A stretch of 64,000 nt of DNA from assembly GCA_900104855.1 (NCBI GenBank), contig FNSS01000001.1, positions 434,001 through 498,000 of the forward strand, written 5' to 3'. Both the position numbers and the translations under genes were made by a program. Position 1 is the stretch's first letter; every line of letters begins with the position of its first letter. A model generated the notes under the pieces. The model was not told the origin of the DNA, made no database searches, and worked only from the letters and a program-made list of their open reading frames with translations. This stretch comes from Rhizobiales bacterium GAS188 (lineage in GTDB: Bacteria; Pseudomonadota; Alphaproteobacteria; Rhizobiales; Beijerinckiaceae). Positions 48,307 through 56,343 of the stretch are shown here, piece by piece.

Positions 48307-49536
48307 ATGAGCACGTCAATTCCGGAGGGAAAACGAAAGAAGATCAATCGGGAGTTGGAGCGCAGTGGTTACCAAGGTCCCCTAGTCGTGGACGACAGTC
48401 TGCCGTCCGAGCACCAAGGTATGCTGTCGGACTTGCGCGCTCGTGCCGGGCACACAATTGCAGAAGTCACAAAAGCCGACACTGTACGGCCAAACATCTA
48501 TTTTGATTTCGTGGAAGACATGCGCTTCAACGCGGTCGCGCTCCTTCTACCAAAAGCGCGCCCCGGAGCCGCTCGCGCCCGGGCCATCCAGCGCACTCGC
48601 GTGCGACAGTCCGATTACTTCATTCTGATAAATACTCGCGTGGTCGTTGATGTGGCTGGTCTATTTCGAAACCTGTTCGCGTTGCCGCAATTCGCCGCGC
48701 ACATTGGCAATCCGTCGCTGGAGTCCGAGCTGCACATCCGCGCCGTGCCAGTGACGTCGCGCAATGCAAGCGTTATCGACATCATGCCGCATCATCCGCG
48801 CCTTCCGAAATGCCCGGCGCGCGCGTTGATCGCAGCCACATTATCCCAGGCGGCGTTAGACTTCCTTCTCCTGCACGAGCTCGGCCACATAAGAAACGGA
48901 CATTTGCCATATCTTTTCCCCGGCATGGCGGCGCAACTCGCTGAAGCCGAAGCTTTCCCGAAGGGGCAGGATGATGCCCTTGCAAGACATACGCTCGAAA
49001 TGGACGCCGACGCGCACGCAGTTGTTCACGGAGTCAATGATGCCTTGGCTTTGACCGGCTCGACATGGTCTCCAGAAACTCGGAAGCCACTTGAAAAATT
49101 ATATGCCACCCCGGAAAGCACTTTATATGCTTACCTTCTTGCAATATATGCGCTTTTCCGCTGCTTCGGCAAAGAATCCTGGAATCCCAACACTGTCTGG
49201 ACAAGCACTCATCCGCCACCGGCCATGCGGCAATACATGATCCCTGGCCTGGTCCATGCGCACCTGTCACGTGGTCAACAATTGGTCTCGCCTAAAAAGG
49301 CGTTTCAAAGCGCTCGCGAGGTCATAGAAGACGTTGAACGGGGGATTTCGCTTTTGACCGGTGTCATACCGGATCTAACCGGCTTCGCCCTCGCGGCACA
49401 ATATTTTCCGGTCTATGGTCGCCAGCTCAGCGAGTATTGGATCAAGGCCTTTCCGCACCTCGACAAATTGAAGCTCGGCGGGCGGCTCGCGCCGCCAGAG
49501 CCTTGGCGGGATGGCCCGGAAGAGGCGGACCAATAA
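48307..49536 (+). CDS. HExxH metallopeptidase-like protein of unknown family
   Basis: This 409-residue protein carries FLLLHELGHIRNGHL near residues 188-202, a zinc-peptidase HExxH motif with a further His, and about 40 residues on TLEMDADAHAV, where the acidic cluster could give the third zinc ligand. The N-terminal 150 residues have no recognised domain. The HELGHxxNGH plus ExDAD pattern recalls cytoplasmic peptidases such as the Lit/IrrE-like groups; assignment is tentative. Codon use is AT-richer than in neighbours (many TTA, ATA, AAT codons). It stands alone between the ROK operon and minCDE, suggesting transfer. Confidence 0.72.
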   Translation: MSTSIPEGKRKKINRELERSGYQGPLVVDDSLPSEHQGMLSDLRARAGHTIAEVTKADTVRPNIYFDFVEDMRFNAVALLLPKARPGAARARAIQRTRVRQSDYFILINTRVVVDVAGLFRNLFALPQFAAHIGNPSLESELHIRAVPVTSRNASVIDIMPHHPRLPKCPARALIAATLSQAALDFLLLHELGHIRNGHLPYLFPGMAAQLAEAEAFPKGQDDALARHTLEMDADAHAVVHGVNDALALTGSTWSPETRKPLEKLYATPESTLYAYLLAIYALFRCFGKESWNPNTVWTSTHPPPAMRQYMIPGLVHAHLSRGQQLVSPKKAFQSAREVIEDVERGISLLTGVIPDLTGFALAAQYFPVYGRQLSEYWIKAFPHLDKLKLGGRLAPPEPWRDGPEEADQ

Positions 49537-49598
49537 TCATCGCGGGCGCCGTCACGCGAATGCCGCAGAGGCCGCACGTCGTCGAGAAGTTCCAGTCT

Positions 49599-49907
49599 CT
49601 AGCCAGCGCGTTGAAAGCGGGCGAAGCCATCCTCCTTTTTCGACATTCCGGAGACATCTTTGCCGGGGGTCTCGATCTCGATGTCGATCTCCAGCAAAGA
49701 CATGGCCTCGCGCCGATGCATCTTCACGTCCACTTTATCCGGATCGATATGAACATGCTTGGAGATCGCTTCCAGAACCTCCTTGTGCAGGACCGCGATG
49801 AGATCGGAATTGCAGCCGCCGTTCCGCTCATGCGCCAGAAGAATTTGCAAGCGCTCGCGCGCGACTGGCGCCGAGCCGCGCCGCCCGAATATCCCAAACA
49901 GGTTCAT
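49599..49907 (-). CDS. minE: Cell division topological specificity factor MinE
   Basis: The ATG at 49907 gives 102 residues. MNLFGIFGRRGSAPVARERL is the N-terminal membrane/MinD-binding segment, and LQILLAHERNG the switch helix; the C-terminal part (VLHKEVLEAISKHVHIDPDKV, then LLEIDIEIE) is the topological-specificity domain. It stimulates the MinD ATPase and drives oscillation that keeps MinC from midcell. Its start overlaps the MinD stop by 4 bases (ATGA). A C-terminal tail of about 15 residues beyond the core is unremarkable. Confidence 0.96.
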   Translation of the reverse strand: MNLFGIFGRRGSAPVARERLQILLAHERNGGCNSDLIAVLHKEVLEAISKHVHIDPDKVDVKMHRREAMSLLEIDIEIETPGKDVSGMSKKEDGFARFQRAG

Positions 49908-50719
49908 GCCGCCCTCCGGCCAAGCAGCTTGTCGAAGAAGCCCTTCCTCGCCGAAGGAATGCTCATGGGCACATTCACGCCGCATAACCGCTTGGCGGCG
50001 TCAGCGTAAGCACGGGCCGGCGCACTCTCGGCGTTGTGAAGGACGATGGGTGAACCGACATTCGATGCCCGCAACACCTCCTCGCTCTCCGGCACGATGC
50101 CGAGCAGCGGGATCGACAGGATCTCGAGCACGTCGTCGACACTCAACATCTCGCCACGTGTGGCGCGCCCGGGGGCGTAGCGCGTGAGCAGGAGATGCTT
50201 CTCCATGCGTTCACCCCTTTCGGCGCATTTTGTCTTCGCGTCGAGCAGGCCGATGATCCGGTCCGAATCGCGCACCGACGAGACTTCGGGATTGGCGACG
50301 ACGACGGCGAGATCGGCAAAGCGCATCGCGAGAGTGGCTCCACGTTCGATCCCGGCCGGGCTGTCGCAAATGATCCAATCGAACCATTTGCGCATCTCGT
50401 CGATGACCCCGGCGACCCCCTCTTCCGTCAGCGCGTCCTTATCCCGCGTCTGCGAGGCCGGAAGCAGAAAGAGATTGGGGAGGCGCTTATCGCGAACCAG
50501 CGCTTGGGGCAGCTTGGCGTCGCCTTGCGCCACGTTGACCAGGTCATAGACCACCCGCCGCTCGGCACCCATGACCAGATCGAGATTGCGCAGGCCGACG
50601 TCGAAGTCGACAACCGCAACCTTGTGGTCCAACTGAGCGAGGGCAGCTCCGAGAGCCGCGGTCGTTGTCGTCTTGCCAACACCACCCTTGCCCGAGGTGA
50701 CCACCAATACTTTGGCCAT
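49904..50719 (-). CDS. minD: Septum site-determining ATPase MinD
   Basis: The ATG at 50719 gives 271 residues. It has the deviant Walker A VTSGKGGVGKTTTT, VAVVDFDVGLRNLDLVMG, WIICDSPAGIE and the C-terminal amphipathic tail (KGFFDKLLGRRAA) that binds the membrane. MinD recruits MinC to the membrane and is driven by MinE. The order minC-minD-minE with short or overlapping joins is standard. The start is 13 bases after the MinC stop. Confidence 0.97.
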   Translation of the reverse strand: MAKVLVVTSGKGGVGKTTTTAALGAALAQLDHKVAVVDFDVGLRNLDLVMGAERRVVYDLVNVAQGDAKLPQALVRDKRLPNLFLLPASQTRDKDALTEEGVAGVIDEMRKWFDWIICDSPAGIERGATLAMRFADLAVVVANPEVSSVRDSDRIIGLLDAKTKCAERGERMEKHLLLTRYAPGRATRGEMLSVDDVLEILSIPLLGIVPESEEVLRASNVGSPIVLHNAESAPARAYADAAKRLCGVNVPMSIPSARKGFFDKLLGRRAA

Positions 50720-50732
50720 GTCGTCGTCCCTC

Positions 50733-51545
50733 TTAGTCAAGCCGTGCAATCTTGACTGTTTCATTCTCGAGCCAGGCCTGAACCGCCTGGCTGCGCACGT
50801 TCGCTTCGATCTCATCAGCTGTTATGTAGACGCCGCCGACCGCAAGAAGCTCGGCCTCGAGACGACGACAGAAGATGCGCGAGCGCATCTCGCCATAGGC
50901 GCCAGCCATGACCCTGCCGCGCAAGGCCCCGTAAATATGGACGGAGCCGCCGGCGATCACTTCGGCACCTGAAGCCACTGAACCGATCACCGTCACATCA
51001 CCCTCGGGATGGGAAATGGACTGACCTGAGCGAACAGGCGAGTTGACGATGAGGGGAGGAACTGTCGCCGCTTGCGTGGCTTCCGGAGCCGAGGCTTTCC
51101 CTAATCCATGTTTTCTGGGACCGCCGAGCGCACGTCCGATTTCTTCGAAGGCGTCTTGTTGCTCGGGTGAGAGCTGTCCCGAGCTTGCGCCGTCCGCCGT
51201 TTTCGCGCTCTCCGACGTTGCCCGGTCGGCGCACGGGACGGGGCGGCCGCCCGCGAGGATTGGCGGCAGATCGGCGGACGCCCAGCTGAGCTCGACGCCA
51301 GTGATCCCCATGACGCGTATGCCTCGCTCGGAGAGGTCTCTCATAAGCCCGACAACACCAGACCGAGCGAGACCGAGCCCCGAAACGTCGACCGCGATCG
51401 ATTTGTCGCGAAAGAATGCAGGAGTGCGAGCAAGATGCGCGTCCAGCCGCTCGATCCATTCGGAGAGTGGGGACTCCGGCTCGAGGGCCAGAACGGGAAA
51501 CGACCGGCCTCGAAAGCGGATATGGCGAGAGGAGGTTTCCGTCAC
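50733..51545 (-). CDS. minC: Septum formation inhibitor MinC
   Basis: This 270-residue protein has the N-terminal FtsZ-inhibiting domain (RHIRFRGRSFPVLALEPES, SIAVDVSGL, MRDLSERGIRVMGITGV), a Pro/Ser-rich linker of about 60 residues, and the C-terminal beta-helix (QSISHPEGDVTVIGSVASGAEVIAGGSVHIYGALRGRVMAG in the genome as consecutive short strands) with the MinD-binding RSRIFCRRLEAEL. It blocks FtsZ ring assembly away from midcell. First gene of the minCDE operon. Confidence 0.96.
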   Translation of the reverse strand: MTETSSRHIRFRGRSFPVLALEPESPLSEWIERLDAHLARTPAFFRDKSIAVDVSGLGLARSGVVGLMRDLSERGIRVMGITGVELSWASADLPPILAGGRPVPCADRATSESAKTADGASSGQLSPEQQDAFEEIGRALGGPRKHGLGKASAPEATQAATVPPLIVNSPVRSGQSISHPEGDVTVIGSVASGAEVIAGGSVHIYGALRGRVMAGAYGEMRSRIFCRRLEAELLAVGGVYITADEIEANVRSQAVQAWLENETVKIARLD

Positions 51546-51763
51546 GACAGCCTTGCTCGATTACAAAGCTTCACATGCCCCCGCCATGGTTAACAGGCCG
51601 TTAACCATGGGGCGCTTCGCCTCGTGCAGAGGGGAATCGGGCAGGCGACTTTCACCGGCCTTTGCCGGCAGGTTACCAGAAGCTCACAGCGACATGGCCC
51701 TTCAAGCGAACGCCGCTTTCGTTGAGATCGGCGCCGAACGCATGGAGCTTTGGATTCGCGGCG

Positions 51764-51880
51764 TCACGCCGCGGCCGCGAACAGCCTGGCGCTGATGAAG
51801 TCCACGAAGATCCTGAGCTTCGGCGAGAGCTGGCGGCTCGATGGCCACAACACCCAAAACTGGCGCGGATCGGCCAGGCG
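51764..51880 (-). pseudogene. LysR-family regulator remnant, C-terminal tail only
   Basis: On the minus strand the frame ending at 51764 reads ADPRQFWVLWPSSRQLSPKL then RIFVDFISARLF, the typical C-terminus of LysR-type regulators. The family-like sequence stops after about 35 residues and no helix-turn-helix is present anywhere near. The upstream boundary is approximate. It abuts an MFS transporter tail on the plus strand. Confidence 0.7.
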
Positions 51881-51899
51881 GCGCAGCGCCTGGCGACCG

Positions 51900-52068
51900 G
51901 CGTCTCGACCACGCGGCCGCCATGCTGCCGGAGATCGGCCGGCCGATCCTGACCTAAGCCTATGAGGATGCGTTTCGCCTCCTGCTCTACGTGCTCACGG
52001 CCATCACGGTCATCTCGGCTCGCGCGGTCTTCGGGTTTCTGAGCCGCACATGTGCGGCTTCGGACTGA
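51900..52068 (+). pseudogene. MFS transporter remnant, C-terminal tail with in-frame stop
   Basis: The plus-strand frame ending at 52066-52068 reads AYEDAFRLLLYVLTAITVIS then ARAVFGFLSR, like the last helix of DHA2-type drug transporters. A TAA interrupts the frame just before AYEDAF. Nothing upstream encodes the other helices. The left boundary is approximate. Confidence 0.6.
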
Positions 52069-52194
52069 CGCATGGCTGGCCGGATTTGGCCCGAACGATG
52101 TCAATGTTTATCTCATCGATCGGGTCAGGGTATCGTTTCAGGATCGAGGCTGCGACGCTCCGCGAACGAGCCTCTAGCGTGTTGGAGAGCGAAA

Positions 52195-53187
52195 ATGACC
52201 TTGCATGCGTCAATGGGCCGTCTCGGGCTCACCCATCCGGTGTTCCAAGCGCCGATCGGCTCGATCGCCTCGCCCGAACTGGCGGCCGCCGTGTCCAACA
52301 CCGGAGGGCTCGGGCATCTGGCCTGCACCTGGCGCAGCCCGGATCAGCTCCGTGCGCTGTTCGCAGCCATGGCCGGGCTGACGAGCAGACCCTATGGCGC
52401 GAATTTCGTGCTCGATTTCCCGATCGATGAACGTCTCGACGTGGCGCTGGCTCACGGGGTGCGCCTGATCTCCTTCTTCTGGGGCGATGGCGGGCGCCAT
52501 GTTGCGCGGGTGAAGGCTGCCGGCGCGGTCGCGGTTCAAGTGATCGGCTCGATCGAGGAGGCGAAGCGCGCGGCCGATGCGGGTTTTGACCTGATCGTGG
52601 CGCAGGGCAGAGAGGCAGGCGGCCATGTTCGCGGCAGCCTCGGCACCATGACTCTGGTGCCGCAGGTCGTCGACGCGGTGAGCCCCCTGCCCGTCCTCGC
52701 AGGCGGCGGCATCGTCGACCGTCGTGGGGTCGCGGCTGCCGAGGCGCTGGGCGCCTCCGGCGTCTGGGTCGGCACGCGCTTCCTGGCCGCGGCCGAGGCG
52801 AATATCCATCCGCGCTATCAGGAGCTGGTGCTCGCTTCCTGCGGCGACGACACGCTGTATTCGGAGCTCTTCGATGGCGGCTGGCCGAATGCGCCGCTCA
52901 GGACGTTGAAGACCGCGACGACGCGAAACTGGGAAGCGGCCGGTCGACCTTCGGCGCCCAACCGACCCGGCGAAGGCGAGATCGTCGCGCAGCGCTCAGA
53001 CGGTTCCGGCGTCCCGCGCTATTTCTTCAGCTCCCCGACACGCGATGTCTCCGGCGATGTCGAGGCGATGGCCCTCTATGTCGGAGAAGGTGTCGGGCTG
53101 GTGCACTCGCGCGAGGCGGCGTCAGTGATCGTCGCCGAGCTCGCGACCGGCTTTCGCGAGACGGCCCCGGCAAAAGTGGCCGAATGA
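52195..53187 (+). CDS. Nitronate monooxygenase family protein
   Basis: The ATG at 52195 (GGAGAGCGAAA upstream) gives 330 residues. It shows the FMN barrel of nitronate monooxygenase/2-nitropropane dioxygenase: HPVFQAPIGSIASPELAAAV, ISFFWGDGGRHVARVKAAGA, DLIVAQGREAGGHVRG with the catalytic His, PVLAGGGIVDRRGVAAA and ASGVWVGTRFLAA. It oxidises alkyl nitronates with FMN and oxygen, a detoxification role. It faces a MarR gene convergently. The longer open frame upstream belongs to a remnant region. Confidence 0.9.
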   Translation: MTLHASMGRLGLTHPVFQAPIGSIASPELAAAVSNTGGLGHLACTWRSPDQLRALFAAMAGLTSRPYGANFVLDFPIDERLDVALAHGVRLISFFWGDGGRHVARVKAAGAVAVQVIGSIEEAKRAADAGFDLIVAQGREAGGHVRGSLGTMTLVPQVVDAVSPLPVLAGGGIVDRRGVAAAEALGASGVWVGTRFLAAAEANIHPRYQELVLASCGDDTLYSELFDGGWPNAPLRTLKTATTRNWEAAGRPSAPNRPGEGEIVAQRSDGSGVPRYFFSSPTRDVSGDVEAMALYVGEGVGLVHSREAASVIVAELATGFRETAPAKVAE

Positions 53188-53196
53188 GCGGTTGCC

Positions 53197-53643
53197 TTAC
53201 GACAGGGCGCGCAGGCCGGCGCGCAGATCGTCGGGGCTGATCCTCGCGAGAAGGCGCTCGGTCGCCGCGTGCTCATGCTTCCAGATGGGCACGGCTGCGG
53301 CTAGCAGATCGCGGCCGGACGGCGTCAGCGTCAGGCGGCGGCTGCGCCTATCCGCCTGATCGACCGTCACCTCCACCAGGCCACGCCGCTCGAGAGGCTT
53401 GAGATTGGCGGTGAGCGTGGTGCGATCCATCGCCAGCAGGGTGGCGACGCCGCCCATATTCGCCGGCTCGGCGCGATTGAGCGACATCAGCAGAGAGAAC
53501 TGGCCGTTGGTCAGCTGCAAAGGCCGCAACACATCATCGAAGCGCCGCGCCAGCGCCCGAGCCGTCCGCTGCACATGCAGGCACAGGCAGGTGTCACGCA
53601 CCTGATGCGTGATGGCGAAGGGAAGCTGATCGCGCTTTGACAC
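53197..53643 (-). CDS. MarR-family transcriptional regulator
   Basis: This 148-residue winged-helix regulator has VRDTCLCLHVQRTARALAR near the N-terminus, LTNGQFSLLMSLNRAEPANMGGVATLLAMDRTTLTANLK in two helices and the wing DQADRRSRRLTLTPSGRD. The Cys pair in CLCLH is shared by a branch of MarR proteins and may sense oxidants. It is divergent from the GyrI-like/SDR genes; the palindrome at 53655-53666 just before its start is a probable operator. It converges with the nitronate monooxygenase gene. Confidence 0.9.
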   Translation of the reverse strand: MSKRDQLPFAITHQVRDTCLCLHVQRTARALARRFDDVLRPLQLTNGQFSLLMSLNRAEPANMGGVATLLAMDRTTLTANLKPLERRGLVEVTVDQADRRSRRLTLTPSGRDLLAAAVPIWKHEHAATERLLARISPDDLRAGLRALS

Positions 53644-53654
53644 GAGACCATTAT

Positions 53655-53666
53655 GTTGATATCAAC
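53655..53666. promoter_or_regulatory. Candidate MarR operator
   Basis: GTTGATATCAAC is a perfect 12-base palindrome, AT-rich in GC-rich DNA, 12 bases before the MarR start and about 100 before the GyrI-like start. Its position suits control of both divergent units. Confidence 0.65.
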
Positions 53667-53769
53667 CCATTTGTCAAATGAAGGGTGCCGCGGCCGGCGC
53701 TGGCGCGATGCTGGAACCGTGGATTTCGAGCGCACCGGGGCGAATTGGGCAAGACAAGGAATATGTCAC

Positions 53770-54297
53770 ATGTTGAGCAAGCCGATGATCGTCGAGCGTG
53801 CGGAGCAACCCTATGCGGCAATCAGGGCGAAGCTTGCGATGCAGGAAATCGGCAGAGCGGCGGATCAACTGGCGCCGCAGCTTTTCGGTTGGCTCGGCGC
53901 CCACAGGATCGGACCCGCAGGCGCACCGTTCTTCAAATACAACGTCATCGATATGGCGCGGCAACTCGAGATCGAATGGGGAGTTCCAACCGCGATCTCC
54001 ATTCAGCCGGATGGCCCTGTTCTGGGCGGCATCCTGCCGGCGGGCCGCTACTCGACGCTTATTCACCGTGGGCCCTATGACGGCCTTGTCGATGCCAACG
54101 CGGCGCTGCTGAAATGGGTGGCGGATAGCGGTCTCACAGTGGACGTGACGCAGACGCCGGCCGGGGACAAGTTCGGCTGCCGCCTCGAGATCTACCTGAC
54201 CGATCCGAGAACGGAGCCTGATCCCGAGAAATGGGAAACGGAAGTCGCGTTTCTCCTGGCTGATCAGCCGGAATCGGCGATCGTGCAGAAACCCTAG
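53770..54297 (+). CDS. GyrI-like small-molecule-binding domain protein
   Basis: The ATG at 53770 gives 175 residues. VERAEQPYAAIRAKLAMQEI, APFFKYNVIDMARQLEIEWG and ILPAGRYSTLIHRGPYDGLV match the GyrI/Rob-like effector-binding fold (two pseudo-symmetric halves). There is no DNA-binding domain. Stand-alone members bind or hydrolyse hydrophobic compounds. The SDR gene follows 11 bases later, so the two share a message, probably under MarR control. Confidence 0.85.
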   Translation: MLSKPMIVERAEQPYAAIRAKLAMQEIGRAADQLAPQLFGWLGAHRIGPAGAPFFKYNVIDMARQLEIEWGVPTAISIQPDGPVLGGILPAGRYSTLIHRGPYDGLVDANAALLKWVADSGLTVDVTQTPAGDKFGCRLEIYLTDPRTEPDPEKWETEVAFLLADQPESAIVQKP

Positions 54298-54308
54298 TGG
54301 AGAGCATG

Positions 54309-55118
54309 ATGCCACCGCACGAGATCGTTTCCGATGAGCACTGGGCCGGCACGCGCGAACCGACGCCGCCGTTGAAGCCCGGCGCTCTCGTGGTGACCGG
54401 AGGCGGGCGCGGCATCGGCGCGCAGATCGCTTTGCGGGCCGCGCGGGCCGGCACGCCGGTCGCCCTGATCTATCGTTCGCGCCCGGAGGCCGCTTCGCAG
54501 GTGGTCGCCGAAATCGAAGCTGCAGGCGGACGGGCGATCGCGATCGCGGCGGATGTCGGCAGCGAGACGCAAGTGCATCAGGCCTTCGAGAGCATCGACC
54601 GTGTTTTCGGAAGCCTATGCGGCCTCGTCAACAATGCCGTGTTCGCGGGCGAACCCGCCCGGCTCTCCGAGTTGCGGATGGAGGAGTTCGACGCCGTGTT
54701 CCGCACCAATGTCGGTGGCGCCTTTCTGTGCGCTCGCGAGGCGGCCAAGCGGCTCTCGACCCGCAATGGCGGTGCCGGTGGCGCCATCGTCTCGATGTCG
54801 TCGGCGATCGCCATCGGCACCGGGGCGCCGGGCTGGGTGCACTTTGCCGCCAGCAAGGGCGCGCTCGAGACGATGTCGCGCGGGCTCGCCAAGGAGCTGG
54901 CGCCGGAGGGTGTTCGCGTCAATGTCGTGCGCGCCGGCGTGATCGGCACCGAATCGCGTCTCGGGCAAAACGCGGAATTTCGCAACCGAGCCATAGCATC
55001 CGTGCCCATGGGACGGATGGGGGATCCGGCCGAAGTCGCGGCCGCCGTGCTCTGGCTCCTGTCGCCCGACGCCTCATACGTCTCAGGCGCCACGCTCGAT
55101 GTCGGCGGCGGCCTTTGA
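54309..55118 (+). CDS. Short-chain dehydrogenase/reductase with catalytic Tyr replaced by Phe
   Basis: The ATG at 54309 (GGAGAG 4 bases upstream; ATG 54306 and GTG 54297 also possible) gives 269 residues. The Rossmann motif is VVTGGGRGIGAQIALRAARA, with CGLVNNAVFAG and IVSMSSAIAIG (Ser). The expected YxxxK reads FAASK (TTT at 54844-54846), so the catalytic Tyr is Phe. DASYVSGATLDVGGGL is a normal C-terminus. With this change, standard carbonyl/alcohol redox activity is doubtful. Co-transcribed with the GyrI-like gene. Confidence 0.85.
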   Translation: MPPHEIVSDEHWAGTREPTPPLKPGALVVTGGGRGIGAQIALRAARAGTPVALIYRSRPEAASQVVAEIEAAGGRAIAIAADVGSETQVHQAFESIDRVFGSLCGLVNNAVFAGEPARLSELRMEEFDAVFRTNVGGAFLCAREAAKRLSTRNGGAGGAIVSMSSAIAIGTGAPGWVHFAASKGALETMSRGLAKELAPEGVRVNVVRAGVIGTESRLGQNAEFRNRAIASVPMGRMGDPAEVAAAVLWLLSPDASYVSGATLDVGGGL

Positions 55119-55243
55119 GGCGTGTTGATGACTGCGCGATTGCCGCGTGAGAATACGCGCAGGACACAGGCGCGACGGCTTTGCTCGTATTTCTGCGCGT
55201 CTGCCTTGGGCGCGTCTGCGGTCCGGCATCGCCGGCTCGCCCG

Positions 55244-55966
55244 TCAGGTCTTCTGCTCGGCCGGCTGCTTGCCGAAAGAGGCGATGATGGCTTCGGCCAT
55301 GCGCACGAATCTGGCGCTCGGCCCCTCGGCTCCGACGCTCTGGCGGCTGACGCGCGCCCCTTCGAACAGCAGCGACAAGGCGTCGGCCAGCAGATCCGGA
55401 TGCGTCACCTCGGCGGCCCGGCAGAGATTGGCCAGGCGGTTGCGCTGGGCCGTCTTGAATTCCTCGATCACGCGCCGCGCCGGATGATCGCTTTCGGTCA
55501 GCTCGATCGCGGCATTCGCCATGTCGCAACCGCGCCCGTCGGCGACGACGCAATCGGCGGCGAGGCGAACCCAGGCATGCAGCTCGCCCAGCTTGTCGGT
55601 CTGGTATTTTTCGTCCAGCAAGTCCCAGATCGCGTCGGCTTCGCCGGCGACCTTGTGAAGACAGGCGACGATCAGATCGTCCTTCGAGCCGAAATGGCGG
55701 TAGAGGGTCATCTTGTTGGTGCCTGCCGCCTCGACGATGGCATCGACGCCGATGCCTCTGATCCCGTGCTTGTGGAACAGGTCCCTTGCGGTCACCACGA
55801 TCCGGTCGCGCGGTCGCGGCCGAGCTACCTCTTCCATCCCGGCTTTTGCCGCCACCCCAAGCTTTGCTTCCATCCCGGGCTTTGCCTCCATCCCAGGTTT
55901 TTCCTCCATGCCAGGTTTTTCCTCCAGACTTGGCATTGCCTCCGGCTTCGCAAATTTGTCCGCCAT
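55244..55966 (-). CDS. TetR-family regulator with a hexapeptide-repeat N-terminus
   Basis: The ATG at 55966 gives 240 residues. A TetR domain (IVVTARDLFHKHGIRGIGVD, IVEAAGTNKMTLYRHFGSKD) follows an unusual leader of five near-identical hexapeptides (consensus E-E/A-K-P-G-M) at residues 15-44. The C-terminal domain is helical (DKLGELHAWVRLAADCVVAD). It is divergent from the RND efflux gene 378 bases away, so control of the pump is likely. A palindrome lies at 56009-56024. Confidence 0.88.
   Translation of the reverse strand: MADKFAKPEAMPSLEEKPGMEEKPGMEAKPGMEAKLGVAAKAGMEEVARPRPRDRIVVTARDLFHKHGIRGIGVDAIVEAAGTNKMTLYRHFGSKDDLIVACLHKVAGEADAIWDLLDEKYQTDKLGELHAWVRLAADCVVADGRGCDMANAAIELTESDHPARRVIEEFKTAQRNRLANLCRAAEVTHPDLLADALSLLFEGARVSRQSVGAEGPSARFVRMAEAIIASFGKQPAEQKT
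55835..55924 (-). repeat. Five tandem 18-bp repeats in the TetR N-terminus
   Basis: Ninety bases encode EEKPGM twice, EAKPGM, EAKLGV and AAKAGM. Third-base changes among the units show some divergence, and the first two are nearly identical at DNA level. Copy number could vary by slippage. Confidence 0.85.
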
Positions 55967-56008
55967 GTCTCTTGACTGGGATGCGACCGGTCTGTACCAG
56001 TGCGGCCT

Positions 56009-56024
56009 GTTACCAACCGGTAAC
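56009..56024. promoter_or_regulatory. Candidate TetR operator between TetR and RND genes
   Basis: GTTACCAACCGGTAAC has inverted arms GTTACC/GGTAAC around AACC. It is 43 bases before the TetR start and in the divergent promoter gap of the efflux genes. Confidence 0.55.
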
Positions 56025-56343
56025 ATCGTCCGTCGCGAGACGTCAAGGTCGGGGATCTTCAAGATTTTGAGCCGCGCCCCGGAACGGTCGCGGTCGGGCC
56101 ATGGATCATCGGCCTTAGAGGCGGTGCCAGCCGGGCGCGCCAATGGCGTCGCAGCCGGCGGCACGGATTGTGCCCCAGGATGCCGAACGACCGGACATTT
56201 GGCAGTAACGGGCGTGGCGTCGCCCTCGAGGATTGAGAAGGAGGGGCTCATGGCGTCGCGCGGCATCACATCGACGAATCCGCTCCCTCAAGATCTGTCC
56301 CGTCGAGAGTCCGTCCTGCAAGACGCTGAAGGCTGAATCGATA

